A DNA stretch of 64,000 nt, from the NCBI RefSeq assembly GCF_002105155.1, contig NW_019028991.1, positions 372,001 through 436,000 on the forward strand, written 5' to 3'. The notes beneath the pieces were generated by a model. The model saw only the letters and a program-made list of their open reading frames with translations. It was not told the origin of the DNA and made no database searches. A program made the position numbers and the translations under genes. Shown one piece after another: positions 39,282 through 52,500 of the stretch. Source of the DNA: Lobosporangium transversale. Taxonomy: Eukaryota > Mortierellomycota > Mortierellomycetes > Mortierellales > Mortierellaceae. Within the stretch, counting starts at the first letter, position 1, and each line of letters starts with the position of its first letter.

Positions 39282-42200
39282 ATGGCACTCCTTGGAAAAA
39301 AAGCAGATAAACAGTGGCGGTTTGTGGGCCAAGAGGTCACCCAACTCGAGGACTTGACAGAGGAGCATATTCGTGCAGTCTATGGCCTAAGCCCTACTAC
39401 GAATAATAAACATGAGACCATGGGAAATGGCTCAAATGAAGCCAGCAATAAAAGCAGTAGCAACTCCAGATTTCCATACTGTGGCAACCATTATACTAAC
39501 TTATCTTCTGGAAATACTCAAGCCAGTCGAGAAAAGTCAAACTCTTGTTCTGCTTCCCGATGCAAGGATGGAAATCCTCACTGTCTAAATTACATGGGAC
39601 AGGCCCAATGGGAGAGTGATGGTATTGTGGATTATCACCAGATATATAGTGTACTACCTGGCTGTAATATTGCACTGACAATATCTGTAATAACACGTTT
39701 TTTTTTTTTTTTTTTTTTTTTTTCAGATGCATTTGAATCTTACTTTGCTAAGGTCGCTGTTCGGCAATGCCCTGAGCCCCTAAAGCGCCAAGAGGATACT
39801 CCTGCTGGGATGAAGGTAGCTACAATAGTTTAATATATCGGACTAAATTATTGGTAGATATTGGTCTAATCTGCATTCTTCACTGACATTAGAACCTCGG
39901 TGCTACGTGCTATGTGAATTCACTTCTTCAAGTATGGTTTCATGATCTGGCCTTTCGGGACGCAATATATCGATGCCGCTTCCAAACCAATATAGACAAT
40001 TCTATGGTAAGATAAAACCATCTTTATTACTGTCAAATGAAAGACCATTATAACACGAACTCTTTTTTTACATCTTTGAAATCAACTCAGAACGCCCTGT
40101 ATCAGCTTCAACTACTATTTGCGCATCTGAATTGCGGAACGAAGTCATATTACAATCCTCAATCACTTGTCACGAGTCTTAAGTTGGATACAGCTATGCA
40201 GCAGGATGCACAAGAGTAAGATTTCAATTAAGCTCTTCTCTTAGTCTGAACGAAACATGTCACATACCTACAAGCTCCACAACTCTGCATTTTGCTAGGT
40301 TCTGTAGCTTGTTTATGGCCCAGATAGACAATCAATTCAAAAAGCAAGCGGATGGGCAGCTGGGCAATTTTATCAATAATCAGGTAGAGACCTATTTCCG
40401 CATAAGAACTATAAAGAGCGTTTGAATATGAAGGCTACTCACCACTATCATTGATACTGCTCAACTTAGTTTCAAGGCCGCTACTCGTATCACACGCAAT
40501 GCAAGAACTGTAAAAAAATATCCGTACGAGACTGCACTTTTTATGAATTGCTTCTTAACATCAAGGATAACTGCACTTTGTTGGATTGTCTTGAAGAGTT
40601 CATCGAGCCTGAAGAACTCTTAGGAGCAGATCAGTAAGTAACAGCCAGCTTAAAAAAGGTATTTGCACTCCCATGTCTGATCTATAACTTAGTCCTTCTT
40701 TTGTCTTTTTTAACTTCTAGATATTCGTGCTCAACCTGCGGTTCATTACAAGATGCAACTAGAAGAGTCAGGATTGATAAGCTGCCACCAGTATGTGGAA
40801 ATATGATTAACTCATGTATAAAGTATTGGTGACTCTCGTCTCTTATACGCTAAAATACCCATTTTCAATCGCATATTTAGGTCTTAAATGTCCAGTTGAT
40901 GCGCTTCGTCTATGATAGTGCTACATGGACAAAAAAGAAGTCCAAGGATACCATCCGCTTTCCCGAAACAATTGACTTTTCGGAACTACTGGGGACCAAA
41001 GAGAATGCCATTTATAATCTCACAGCAGTCCTCGTCCACAGTGGGCCAAGCGCCCATTCTGGTCATTTTTTGGCACATGTACTGAATAAAGAGTAAGCAA
41101 CAATGCCAATAATGCTTAGTTATCAATGCCATATGAATTATTCTAAATCTCAACCCTTACTATATGTTTAGGAGCAACAAGTGGTTCGTTCTGAATGACG
41201 AAGAGGTAAGGCAGTTTCACGGAACTAAATTTGACCCTGAGAGCTATTCTGAGTCAGAGGCAAACCCCACTAGTAAGAAAACATCGGCCAGAAATAAAGG
41301 AACAAATGACCAGAAGAGCCAAAAGTAGGTAGCATAGAACTGGTTATTATCTCAAGCTCTCGTAGTGAATTGAGATTAACTTGACATGGCTCCCTTTTAC
41401 TTTGATCCCATACGAACGGCAGCATTCTTTCCTCCCGCAACGCGTATATGCTGACCTATACCAGAAGTACAGCCAAGTGCCAGATCGAGCCATGTAAACC
41501 TCCAAGAGAGGCGCTTGACATCGTGTTGCGGGATAATACTGATCATGGAAATGAGATAAACAAATATGAGCAATAGTAAGCTGTTATTTCTGCTATATTT
41601 GTTGCTATTGTTGCATACCATAGATCATGAATAAACACGCTTATCCTTCAAAGTGCTATTACGGACTGGATCCACTAGTAAAGAAACGCTCAAATCAGAA
41701 TTTGAAAAAGTGTGTGGTGAACGCAAGGCAATCTATAGCTGCTGGGATGTGAATAGTGACCAGGTAAATCCACAACCTCATGAAGCTTTCGGAATAAGGA
41801 TTTTCGAAGAAGCATCTTAATCTTGCTTTTATTACATAGCAAGGCCAATGCTATATAGCCACAGAGGAACTTATAAAATTCATACAGCAGGAACGTAATA
41901 CTTGCTTGAAGCTTGACAACAGCAGTATTATCTGTGAACATGGGAAATTGTGTCCAAAGGCCTTTACCAAGAGCAAGCGCATTAGCGAAGTACTACCTTT
42001 TTTTTAAAAAAATTCCATGAAAACTGAACTCGATTGTTTACTCAAGGCTCTAATTTTGCTAAAACTCAGGCTGCTAAAGAACTTTTAGTGAATAAGCATC
42101 AGGTTGAGATTGCTCCTATGCTGACTATACATGATTTTTGCGGCAATTGCATCAGAAATATTGTCCAAGGTAGGAGGATGTGGTAAATGCTGTATTTGCC

Positions 42201-44276
42201 TTCCAAAATGGTCTGCAGCTATTGACGCATAGATTAAATGTTCTCTTATTACTACTGGTGGTTAGACAAGCTCTATCGTATCGTACATCGTCGAGACGTC
42301 GATGAGTTCGAGAGGAAATCTAGGGGCATTAAAAGCCCAACGATTGCATGGGTATCCAAACTTTGGCTTGCAGAATGGCTAAAGGCAAGCCCACGGTTTC
42401 ATCCATCGAATGGGACGGCTGCTGATGACCCTAACCCCATGGCTGATCCATATAAAGCTGATATTATCTGTCCTCATCGTCGCCTTACAGTGGACAAGTC
42501 AAAACGCAAATTGATTAATAAAGCGGTCAGTTGGAGCGACGTATATGTTGTATATTTTTCCTCCGCATGGCTGTGTGCGCGGCTTTTATATATTTTAACA
42601 TTGGGCTTCGTGGTCTAATGATTGGTATTCATAGGCCTTAGATGTATTAGAACGTGTTTTTGGGGCATTAAACCTACCCTCCAGCGATGCTACCGAGTGC
42701 ACAACATGCCTTGACAACTTTCAGCCTCATGTCGAGAACATAAAAGAAATGACGGCCAAGGCATCATTTGAGAAGGTATGTAAGAACCAAGTAGAGAGCT
42801 ACAACTGTATCAATTAGAAACTATCCAATCCTCTTTTTTTTTTCATATATAGACTGAACTTTCTGAACTTATTATGCGGGGAGCACGTATACGGCAAATG
42901 GAGACAGGAAGGAACTATTATGCCGTCTCCACAAGTAAGGTTTGTGAATATGTCCTTGTCGAAGCGTGTTACAGCTACTCATAATTTAACCCGTTTTTCC
43001 TTTCCCTTAAAAAAAAAAAAAAAAAAAAAAGCTGGGTTTATCAAAAAATGGCTAGACTATATCAAAAAGCCTGCTATAAATTTGCAGCCAACTATGATTG
43101 ATAACTCAAGCCTCTTGTGCGCACATGGCCAATTCATGTACGATCTTGAGAACTCTACTGATGCCGAAAATGAAGGTGATCTCTATGTGATAAATGAGGG
43201 AGAATGGATCTATCTTCAAACTATGTATGTCCTCTATAACTTACTTTTTGATCGTGGATAAGGACGAAAGACCTGAAACTGAACTTTCTTGGGTGAGACT
43301 TTTTTCTAGGTATGGTGGCGGTACACCAATTCTGATAAGGCAGATAGAAGCTATGGACAGTGATATGAAGCCAGAAACAACCTTACCCGTATTAAAAGTA
43401 GAACCTAGCGTTTGTTTGGCATGCAGGAATGAAAGGTATCAATTGAATTGCTAATGGCAATGTTTATAGTTTCTACGATGTGAACACTACCTAACATCGA
43501 CTATACTCCCGACTTAAAGGATCCTAGACTTTACATCTACAACGCTATTGATTCGGCTACACTCTTCAGACGAGAACAGGTCTAAGGATAATCGCTCAGG
43601 CGCAGTGGCGCCACCAAGCCAAACCCTTGCTCCACCCTCTCTTCAAAGGGTGCCCTCGCCAACTGTCTTTTTGAATGATACACAGTCAAAAAGGAAAAAT
43701 ATGTTCAGCACAACGTCAAACCTTGGTATGGGGACACGAAGATCCAAGCGCTCTAAGGTCACCAAGAAGTCGTACAAAGAGATCAAACTGCAGGTCAGCA
43801 AGTGGGAAACTATAATGGAGCTGAAGCTGAAGGTACTATAAAGCCCGTTTTTACCTTTCCCCCTCCAAAAGAATAAATTAGTTTGATGAATTCACTCGCC
43901 AGTGTTCGTTTTTCCTTATTAAATAGATTATGCAAAAGACAAACATTGTGCCATTGTACCAAAAGCTCATGTATAATAATACAGAGCTTGATCAAAATGA
44001 GAGTACAATTGCAGAACAAGAAATTCTGCCGAATGCGGCCTTAGATCTTATACCGTTTGATCAGGGCATGGACGACCTTGATTTTGACAACTTTCAAGGT
44101 AATAAATCATGCCCATTTGACAGATGCGTAACTTACTACAAATTAATGGAACTGGATTCTAATCCACCCTGTCTCTTAACCTTAAATTGGAACGATCAAC
44201 TACGCCAGACGTGGCTGCTACACCAGCGGATGCAGGTGGATTTGGAGGTACAGGACTGACAGAAGAATGGTTCTAA
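39282..44276 (+). CDS. USP48-type ubiquitin carboxyl-terminal hydrolase
   Basis: Exons: 39282..39621, 39727..39815, 39893..40006, 40091..40215, 40299..40383, 40470..40633, 40721..40790, 40881..41092, 41172..41324, 41423..41575, 41679..41763, 41840..41989, 42070..42169, 42266..42525, 42635..42775, 42853..42934, 43032..43224, 43310..43435, 43520..43832, 43927..44098 and 44236..44276. All 21 keep phase, giving 1055 aa (human USP48 is 1035). The catalytic Cys box is [16 protein letters not shown] (Cys about 149); the zinc ribbon is CKNCKK/CSTCG; the His box is [15 protein letters not shown] (His about 391). The C-terminal half carries DUSP-like segments with CxxC pairs ([23 protein letters not shown]), then a ubiquitin-like domain and a [12 protein letters not shown] end. 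USP48 trims ubiquitin from histone H2A and NF-kB in animals; the fungal role is unknown. The start was chosen at the first Met before the conserved Lys-rich leader. Confidence 0.9.
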
Positions 44277-45054
44277 ACACCTTTATCATTCATCCCAGCT
44301 GGGGCTTTCAAGACCAGTTGAGGCTGTGTTCACCCGTGCTTTTGTTTTGTTTGTAGTTGCCAATAATTCATCTTTATTTGCGGATGTATAAACATTCCTT
44401 GAGAAGATGATCGTAAGGAATAGAAATAGTAGATAGCAAGTGGGAAGGGCAGTATCACAAAAATATAAGGCGAAGCAATCGCCACCAAGTTTCTTTGTGT
44501 GACAAGGCTCGTGATCACAACTCATGGCAGTCAGAAGACTGAGGTGGGAACACATACATCGACTTGTATATATTTGCATTCCTGCATGCAGAACTTTGAG
44601 ACCCATGGTATCCGTCTGATCTAAGCTCAAATGACTCTGATATTCCCTCTGCCTGTCGTCATTTATTTTCATTTTTGCCTCTTTGCCTACGTTCTGTTTG
44701 TTTTCTCTTCTTTAACCCGTGTCCCCTACTCGCAGTAGCGTGTTTTATTCTTTTGGGACCTATTCTTTCCTATCAGCCGCTGGCTGACTCGCAAGAACAC
44801 TCTTCCTTATTCTCGCTGCATGCCGATGATATGTAAACAAAGACAGTAGAGAGAACACAACATTTTAAGCAGAAATAAAAGCGATCCCCTTTCCTTCCCC
44901 ATACACTTTTTTACCTCTATTCTTTTCACATTTCAGTCTCAATTCTCATTTCGTCTACATTCTACATAACGGAAGCATCACTCCACTGTATTTGAATTAA
45001 TTCATAAAAACCCCTCATCATTTGAAAACGTGTCCCACACAACACAAAAACGAC
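44277..45054. other. Intergenic region upstream of the CTLH gene
   Basis: It contains the USP48 3' flank and a pyrimidine-rich leader before the ATG at 45055. No additional gene is supported; minus frames at 44286-44672 lack conserved features. Confidence 0.6.
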
Positions 45055-46389
45055 ATGGACTTGGATTCTGAACTGCATGACTCAAGCAAGATTGACACAA
45101 CTATTCCACGGCAACTTGTTCTCGATTACCTCTTACACAACTGCTATGGCGAAACTGCTCGTGCGTTCATGAAGGATGACTTGGATGCGGCTAAAGTATC
45201 GGATGGTCGGAAAAATGGGAGTACTCGCAATGCGAGCAATGGAACTTGTAACATGAACCACTATTCATCCAGCAATGGAACTAATAGCTACCATAATGGA
45301 ATCTCAACCGTGACCACGACAGGTCAATTTCAAGGTATTATGGCGCGGAATGCCTCCGATGATAGTCAGAACAAAGCAGGGGACGCCGCATCTCTTATGG
45401 AAACAGATAGAGAAGAATTAGACCAGGAAGGAGACTCGCCTATGGGTGAAAACCATCATAACAACACTGATGATAGTCTCAGTAATGGTACACTCACTGC
45501 TGACAAGGCATATGCATTGCATATCGACGAGCAACTCAAGAACTTGGAGACCCGCAAAGGTAAAGAAGACATTTCGTACTAATTAATGATGTTTGTGATT
45601 AACTTCTGGCAGACTAAAGGAGTACTTGGCTTTTCTTGTTTATCTCAATATCTCCTGACTTTCTAACTCTCTACAAACAGCCATTCGCTCCTTGATCTCA
45701 CATGGAGATATCGGATCCGCTATGGAGCTATGCAACTCAGCCTTTCCACGCGTGCTATCAATTGATCCACATAGCCCTTACACTACACAGGCTTCAATTC
45801 AAATGAACTTCAAACTACAGTGCCAGAAATTCATTGAGCTTGTCAAGGCTGATCCAGGTCCAGATGCTTTGGACTTTGCAAAGAATGTTATTGATCAATT
45901 TACACAGTTGGACCCAGATGGCAAGGAAGGCTACATTAAACAGATGGAAGATGTATTTTCGGTGATAGCCTATGTCAATCCGGAGGAATCACCTAATGGC
46001 CACTTTCTGAAGCAAGAGGCACGAGACCAGCTTGCGGACACTTTAAACAGTGCAGTCCTTGGTAGGAAATTCATAACAATGACATTTATTGTTTACTTCG
46101 CTATGTAGTGTTACAGCCTCTGTTCAAAAAGATTGATGCCAACTTCTGCTTTTTTGCGTTAACTTGTTCGTTCAGGCTGCAATGGCATGTCATGTGAACC
46201 AGCATTGTTGACGATTGTAAAGCAGGCAACACTTGTGAGAGAGTGTCTCGCAGGAGATACATCAAAGACAAAACGAGGACTGAAGGTAACATTCATAACA
46301 GATAGTTTGATAGCATAGCTACAGCCAATAAGCAAATATTTCCTTCATTGTACAGTACCTCAGATAAGAAAACCAGTCAACTCTTTTTC

Positions 46390-46428
<39 letters not shown>

Positions 46429-46485
46429 TGCAAATAGGCACCACCAAGATGGCGCTTGTCGACATTTTTGGAAGAGTCAAGTTGA
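45055..46485 (+). CDS. LisH-CTLH-CRA protein (GID8/RanBPM-like, putative CTLH E3 subunit)
   Basis: Exons 45055..45559, 45681..46061, 46176..46285 and 46438..46485 give 347 aa. A LisH motif (IPRQLVLDYLLHNCYGETAR) is followed by about 90 disordered, Asn/Ser/acidic residues. Then come a CTLH motif (AIRSLISHGDIGSAMELCNS; NFKLQCQKFIELVKA) and a CRA domain (DVFSVIAYVNPEESPNGHFL). The CRA text resembles RanBP9/10 more than yeast Gid8, but no SPRY domain is present, so the paralogue is open. These proteins are scaffolds of the CTLH/GID ubiquitin ligase, which degrades gluconeogenic enzymes in yeast. The frame ends at a TGA (46483) after FLEESS, but the same frame stays open for 94 more codons and ends in a membrane helix, described separately. 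Confidence 0.85.
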
Positions 46486-46767
46486 ATAGTCAATAGCAAT
46501 AGTAATGGTAGCAGCGACGATACAACTTTTACATATAGAAATGTAGCAGGAGTCAGCAGAGATGATAAAGGAAGTTGCTATGGGCAAAACGAAACCCGAA
46601 TTCCTGATAATCGTCATCAACGTCAGGACACATTACCACTTTTGGATGATTCAGCATATACTGACGCTATCACTCAAACACGGTCTAGGCTTCGTTTCCA
46701 AATTTTATATGTGTTTGTTGCTGTTGCTATTGCCTTTTTAATATCCCATTGTTCTCTCTCAAAGTAG
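46486..46767 (+). other. Open in-frame extension after the CTLH-gene UGA stop
   Basis: Directly after TGA at 46483-46485 the same reading frame continues without a stop to TAG at 46765-46767. It reads IVNSNSNGSSDDTTFTYRNV, an Asp/Arg-rich linker and a terminal hydrophobic helix, LRFQILYVFVAVAIAFLISH. The composition looks like real coding sequence. It may be a readthrough extension, a tail lost by recent nonsense mutation, or an alternative last exon (CAG acceptor at 46624-46626 in phase 0). Confidence 0.5.
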
Positions 46768-47155
46768 GAGGTTATTTTTTGACTGTTACACTGCTTACTC
46801 TTTATATGTTGTCTGTAGTTTGTTAGTTTTCTCTTTTTTTTAGCCCGTTGAGTCATTTTGAGTATGTCCAATAAATAATAACTTTCGCAGCTTTATAATT
46901 GTACCCCTTGTCACGCCATTAAAAAATGGGATTGGCGGGACATGGAGACATTAATTAGCGACACAACATTTTTGTGGTGGCTAAGTTCCAATTTGGAAGG
47001 ATGCAAATCTTATTGGCTACGCCAATGTTAAATGACGTTTTAGACATGGGAGCACCTGTTCCATTACTTTCCATCTTTTTTATCCCTTTGACCATTGCTA
47101 CACCCTTCGTAATAATTGCAAGCTTTCAATAATCAGAAGAAAAGAGCATAAAAAA
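46768..47155. other. Intergenic region before the LIM gene
   Basis: AT-rich, no gene. The A-rich stretch at 47150-47156 runs straight into the LIM ATG. Confidence 0.6.
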
Positions 47156-49420
47156 ATGCCACCTCGTTTTATTCCTCCTACCAGTCCGCGCTGCCCTCGA
47201 TGCTCCAAGGCCGTCTACAGTGTATTTCACATTCATCTTTCCATTAGCACTACATCCTTCTAGACTTTTTAAACTAACTCTGTTGCTATCTCTGTATCTC
47301 TACCGATTTACCATATCCCTCCAGGCTGAGCAAGTCATCGGACCAATGGGTGCTGCATGGCACAAAGCGGTATGTGGAGAGCATCCTTTGACTGTTATTG
47401 TTGCTTATTTAGGCGATGACAAAATATTGACGCGATTTATTTTTCTTTCTTGATTCTTCATATCGAAAGTGCTTTACATGTCGAGAATGCAACCGCCGTC
47501 TGGATTCCAGCACGCTGGCTGAGCATGAAGGCGAGGTAAATATGGAATTAGTTATTAAAGAAAACTATGGAATACTAAAAAGATGTCATTACTGTTTGGA
47601 ATGCTCTGCTATCTGTTTTAATTTTGCTTATAACCTATCATTACCAACGGTACTAGGCATATTGTAAGACATGCCACAAGAAGAAATGGGGCCCAACCGG
47701 CTATGGTTATGCTGCTGGAGTGTTAGTGCCAGAGGATCCTGAGAACCTATTCAAGCAAAGCATTGGACGTCCTATGAACAGCAGCGGTAGCATCAGCGAT
47801 AGCAATAGTACAGGAGAGCTTGCTCGTAATAACACAGGCGGAAGCAGTAATGGTGCTTTTGGTGGCAGTAGCCCACAATTGACTCAGTCCAGGCTTGCGC
47901 AACACCAATACCAACAGCAGCACCAACCATATGAAGAGACAGAGGAGCAAAGACTTGAGCGATTGACCCCAGTGAATGCAACCCTCAAGAAGAAGAGCTC
48001 GCTAGATATGATTCGAGAGCAAGCAGAGGCCTCGCGTAAAGCGTACGATGAGGCCCATGCACAGCGCATTGCTCAAAGGTACGGTCAAGTCAATGTTAAT
48101 TTGACTGGAGGCTCCAATGCAAGCACGGGGAGCAGAGGAGAGCGTGGTGGCTACAACAATAACAGCGGATATCTCTCTGGATCGGACACATCCTCTGCTT
48201 TTGGTTCAACTATTGCTACAACATCCTCCCCTGCGCCCTCACTCTCATCCATCTCCTCTGTTGCCTCGAGCCAGCCGATAACAAAGCCTCTGTTTTTGAA
48301 CCAGAACATTCGTTCATCTTCTACTTCCTCCGTGTCAAACCAACAGGATTACCAGGATGCAGAATCCGAATTTGCAAGGAACCGACAGGCTCTTTCTTTC
48401 CAAACTGGGGCTCCACTGTCTTCATCTTCCCCCAATGTATCTTCAGGCCCCCCATCGCTTCCAAAAAGAAACCATGCACCAGCTAATTCTGAGCCGAGCC
48501 CACAGCCAGCATCTGAAGTTGACGAATCTTATCTGGAGTACGCACCCTTCCGTATTGTAGCCCGAAATGGCGACTCCAAAGCACCAGAACCGACTGTGGA
48601 AGATGATGAATGGGAGACAGAGGCTGCTAATAAGAAGTCTGAGCCGGCGCAGCCCATGTATCTATCTCAATATTTGAAACAGCAGCAGCAACAACAGCGA
48701 CAACAGCAGCGCTTTCCGGAGCAAGAACAAGAAAACCAAGTTCACCACTCAACACCACCAACCTCAGTTTCTTCAGCATCTGCACGTTCAAACACTCTCA
48801 CCAACGAGTCTGATCGGTTGAATTTGAGGGAACAGGAGCAACGCCAACATCAGCAAATACCATCGGCAGTCTCAGTGGATGAATGGGATGAGGAGCCTAC
48901 TCCAAATGTACCTTCAAAGCCCCAGAACCTCAGCTACTCACCAGCGCACCATGCCTCTCCAGCTGCTACGCGTACTTGGACTCCAACAGCCAACACTTCA
49001 TCAGCTTCATTGAATAACACAACGAGCAACTCCCAAACTCGGATAGCTCTCACGGAAGCTTTAACTCCAAAGAAAAGTTCTGCCAATTCCGGTACTTTTA
49101 GCACAACAGCACCTAAGACCAGTTACTACCGTACCGGCACCATTATGACGCCTAAAAGACAGACAGTGTTTGGTGGCGGAGGCGATATTTGCCCTCGTTG
49201 CCAAAAGACAGTTTACCATGCGGAATCAGCTCTTGCCCCTGGAGGAGCCAAATACCATAAGCTATGTCTGAGATGCGTTGAATGCTCCAAGAGTCTAGAC
49301 TCTACCAATATGACCGATCGTCAAGGTGTACCATACTGCAAGACTTGCTATAGCAAAGCATTTGGTGCCAAAGGCTATGGTTACGGTAGTGGTGCGTCGA
49401 TGCTCCATACTGAACTTTAA
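47156..49420 (+). CDS. Two-LIM-domain protein with long disordered linker
   Basis: Exons 47156..47221, 47325..47369, 47470..47535 and 47657..49420 join in phase 0 to give 646 aa. The first LIM domain spans the four exons: CPRCSKAVYS, HKACFTCRECNRRLDS and YCKTCHKKKWGPTGYGYAAG. The second is at the C-terminus: CPRCQKTVYHAESALAPGGA, KLCLRCVECSKSLDS and YCKTCYSKAFGAKGYGYGSG. Both have the eight zinc ligands and the GPxGYGY-like tail of the cysteine-rich protein (CRP) class. The approximately 450-residue linker is Ser/Gln/Pro-rich with a polyglutamine stretch and two DEWE/DEWD motifs (DDEWETE, VDEWDEEP). CRP-type LIM proteins bundle actin or act as adaptors; the linker suggests a fungal scaffold at polarity or endocytic sites (inference). 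Confidence 0.88.
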
Positions 49421-49546
49421 CAAAATAAACAAACCAAACCAAACGTGACAACTTTTCTTTTTCGGTTAATAGCGGTAACAGAACGGCTTTTTCAGATTAT
49501 CAGATAACAATATTAAAGCGAGCAAGCGACATTTTTAATTTATTTC

Positions 49547-52500
49547 TTAAACGAGATTAAACTTAGTTGATTTGGCTTCGGGTCGCATGGCATTCACGGT
49601 GAGGGTGAAAGATCCTCTTTCGACCTTCCTCTCTAAATCCCTTCCGTGATAGGTCAGAGTGTTCGGAGTGATCTTAAACTGAACTTCCATGCTCTGATAT
49701 GGTTTGAGCATAACCTTTTGAAAATACTTTAAAAGGAATGCCTCAGGCATGATGTCACTACGGTAGTCTTGAGTGACATACCAAAAGATGGTCTCCTTGA
49801 CGGGGTAGCTACTCTTATTATGGATATTGATCTTTGCAAAAATGAAAGGAGAAGTTGACTTGCCCATATTCGATGTCCTGTTGGTCTCATGGTGTCTATT
49901 GGATGGGTAGTTGTTTTGATGATATGGATCATTAATATCATTACTATTCACTATCGTGCTCGTTTTAAAGCCATTTTCTAGAGAGCTTTTTTGGGTTGCT
50001 GTTGAATTATGGCTGGATGCGTTCAGGTACATCACATTAGACGTTAGAATCAGATCGCTGTACTCGACTAAGGAGTAGGATATACCAGCACTAAATGGGA
50101 ATAAAGGCTTGTAAGGATCTACTCCCATACGATAGTAGTTGGTAGTCATATCGCTAGATCCATTAGGATAGGTCATGGGTATCCTCCCAGATGGGTTCAC
50201 AGCACCACTCAGGATCTCGGCAATTGGGTGTCCACCCCAAGGACCAGGTAGGTATGCCAAGACAATCGCATCGACCTTCTCCACCACATCCTGCAGCCCT
50301 CGTGGACGGCCCTCCACAAGAATCAATATAAGTTTAGTGCTTGTACCCTTGATCCGTTCACTAACTTTCCGTACCAAATCCAACTGTCCATTAGGCAGGT
50401 CCAAATCATTGATGTTACCGACAATCTCAGCGTATGGTCCTTCGCCAAGGCAAAGGATCACGCTATCAGCGCCCTGGATAGCGTCATCCAGTGGAGCACT
50501 GGCGGTACTGTTACTGATACTATTGCCATCAAAGTCAATGCTTTCTGCATAAGCGACATGACCTTCACCAAATTCTTTAATGAGGCCACTCAAGATGGTC
50601 TCGCCTCGACCTTGAAACCATTCATCAGTCTCTGCACCCTGCCACTTGATTGACCAGCCTCCCGAAAGAGCTCTCAGAGAGTTGGCCGCAGGACCTGTTA
50701 TAGCGATTTTTTTTGTTTGATTCTTACGTAAAGGCAATGCACCCTTATTGTTCCTGAGCACTGTGATGCTTTCTCTAACCGCATCCTTGGCTGCATCAAT
50801 ATCCTGCTTACTCCCAACATAGCTTAACAACTTGGGGTCGCTGAATGGCTGATCGAATAGTCCTAAATCCTTCTTAAGTTGCAAGACCTTGGCTACTGAA
50901 CTTACTAATCGTTCTCTGCCCAGTTTCCCTTCTTGAACCAATAAGCCTGCATTTTCAGAAAACGATTTAGATTCAGGGACCATGATCATGTTCATTGATG
51001 TTTGTTTGAGGCACTGGAGCGCTGCTTCCTTGAGAGATGGGACACTACGGTGCTCAGTGTATAATCGGTCGAGCTCCTGCCAATCAGTTACCAACATTCC
51101 TTCAAACTTCAACTGATTTCGAAGAAGTTCTGTCAAATAGAAATGTGATCCGACTACAGGTTGCCCATTTACGTCGATGTAGGTCTCCATTGCTGTCGCA
51201 ACGCCTGCATTGACAGCAGCTCGGAACGGAGGTACGAAGTAGTCCATTAACAAATTGTCTGGAATCCACGCAGAAGCCCTAACGGGTGAAAGATTAGAAC
51301 AAGACTATGCTTGAGTAACTATTGGCGAGGTATCTCATTCTGTATAAAAAAGAGAAGAAAAGGGCCATACTTGTCTTGGCCATTGCGAGATGCTGAGTAG
51401 CCGATAAAATGCTTCATGCATCCAGCAACGCGTGTGCGATCTTTTTTATAATTGCCTTGTAGACCCCGGATGATCGCAGCACCCATCGTTGAAGAGACAT
51501 GAGGATCTAATTATAGGCATATAAAAAAAAGCATGTAGCTTTAGAAGATCTATGAAGGTAACAAAATACAACTATATTTTTGCAATTTTTGATAGTACAA
51601 ACCTTCTCCAAAGGTCTCATACACGCGAGGCCATAGTTTATGGACAGCAATATCAAGAATGGGTGCAAACACCCATGGAATACCAGCAGCACGCGTGTCC
51701 TTTGCAGTAATCCGGCCAGCCTCATACGCAAGGGTCGTGTTGAATGTAGCTGCAAGGCCGATCTGTTGTGGAAATATAACAGCACCATCCACATAATTGG
51801 CGCCATGGACCGAATCCAATCTAACAAAAAATCACGGCAAAACCCTCCGGAACTGATTAGATCCGTGACTTAATATTTCCAAAAGAAAAAAGAAAGGAAC
51901 ACACCTTTTTTTCTTCCTAATCCTTTGCTCAACTCTACTCCATACCCATAAATCACAGGAATACCCTTGCCAGTGGATAAAGCAACCTTTTGAATATCAT
52001 CTAACGATCATAAAGAAATATGCCCCTCCGATGATATATCGGAAGTGCGTTTCTAGCGTATGAGTGTAGATGTTGATGGCGCATTGAGTTAAAATATATA
52101 CATATATATGACGACTAAATGTTTTAACAAACTTTACCGACTATCTTCGAAAATCGCTTAGGGGAATAGGAGATGTACTTTCCGCCATGGCTAGGGGTGT
52201 TCAACATATTGATACGTTAATGCAAGCGTTAAGGAAGAAATAGGGTATAAGATATCATACCAAAGTTTAAAAGAATAACCAGGGAGTGATGACAATGGGG
52301 ATGGTATGCTTCATTACTTTGTAGGTGTATCAAGGAAACTTCCAACTCCCCACTCCCCAATCCAGTACTGGGCTTTGGCCACGTCCAGCTCTCCTTTACT
52401 ATCGAGCAGCATCCCAATCTGAATCTGAGTCATCTGGCCTGCTAGTTCTTTGAGAGACATACTCTCAACTAGCTCACGAATATCAGGGTCAACTTCTGTT

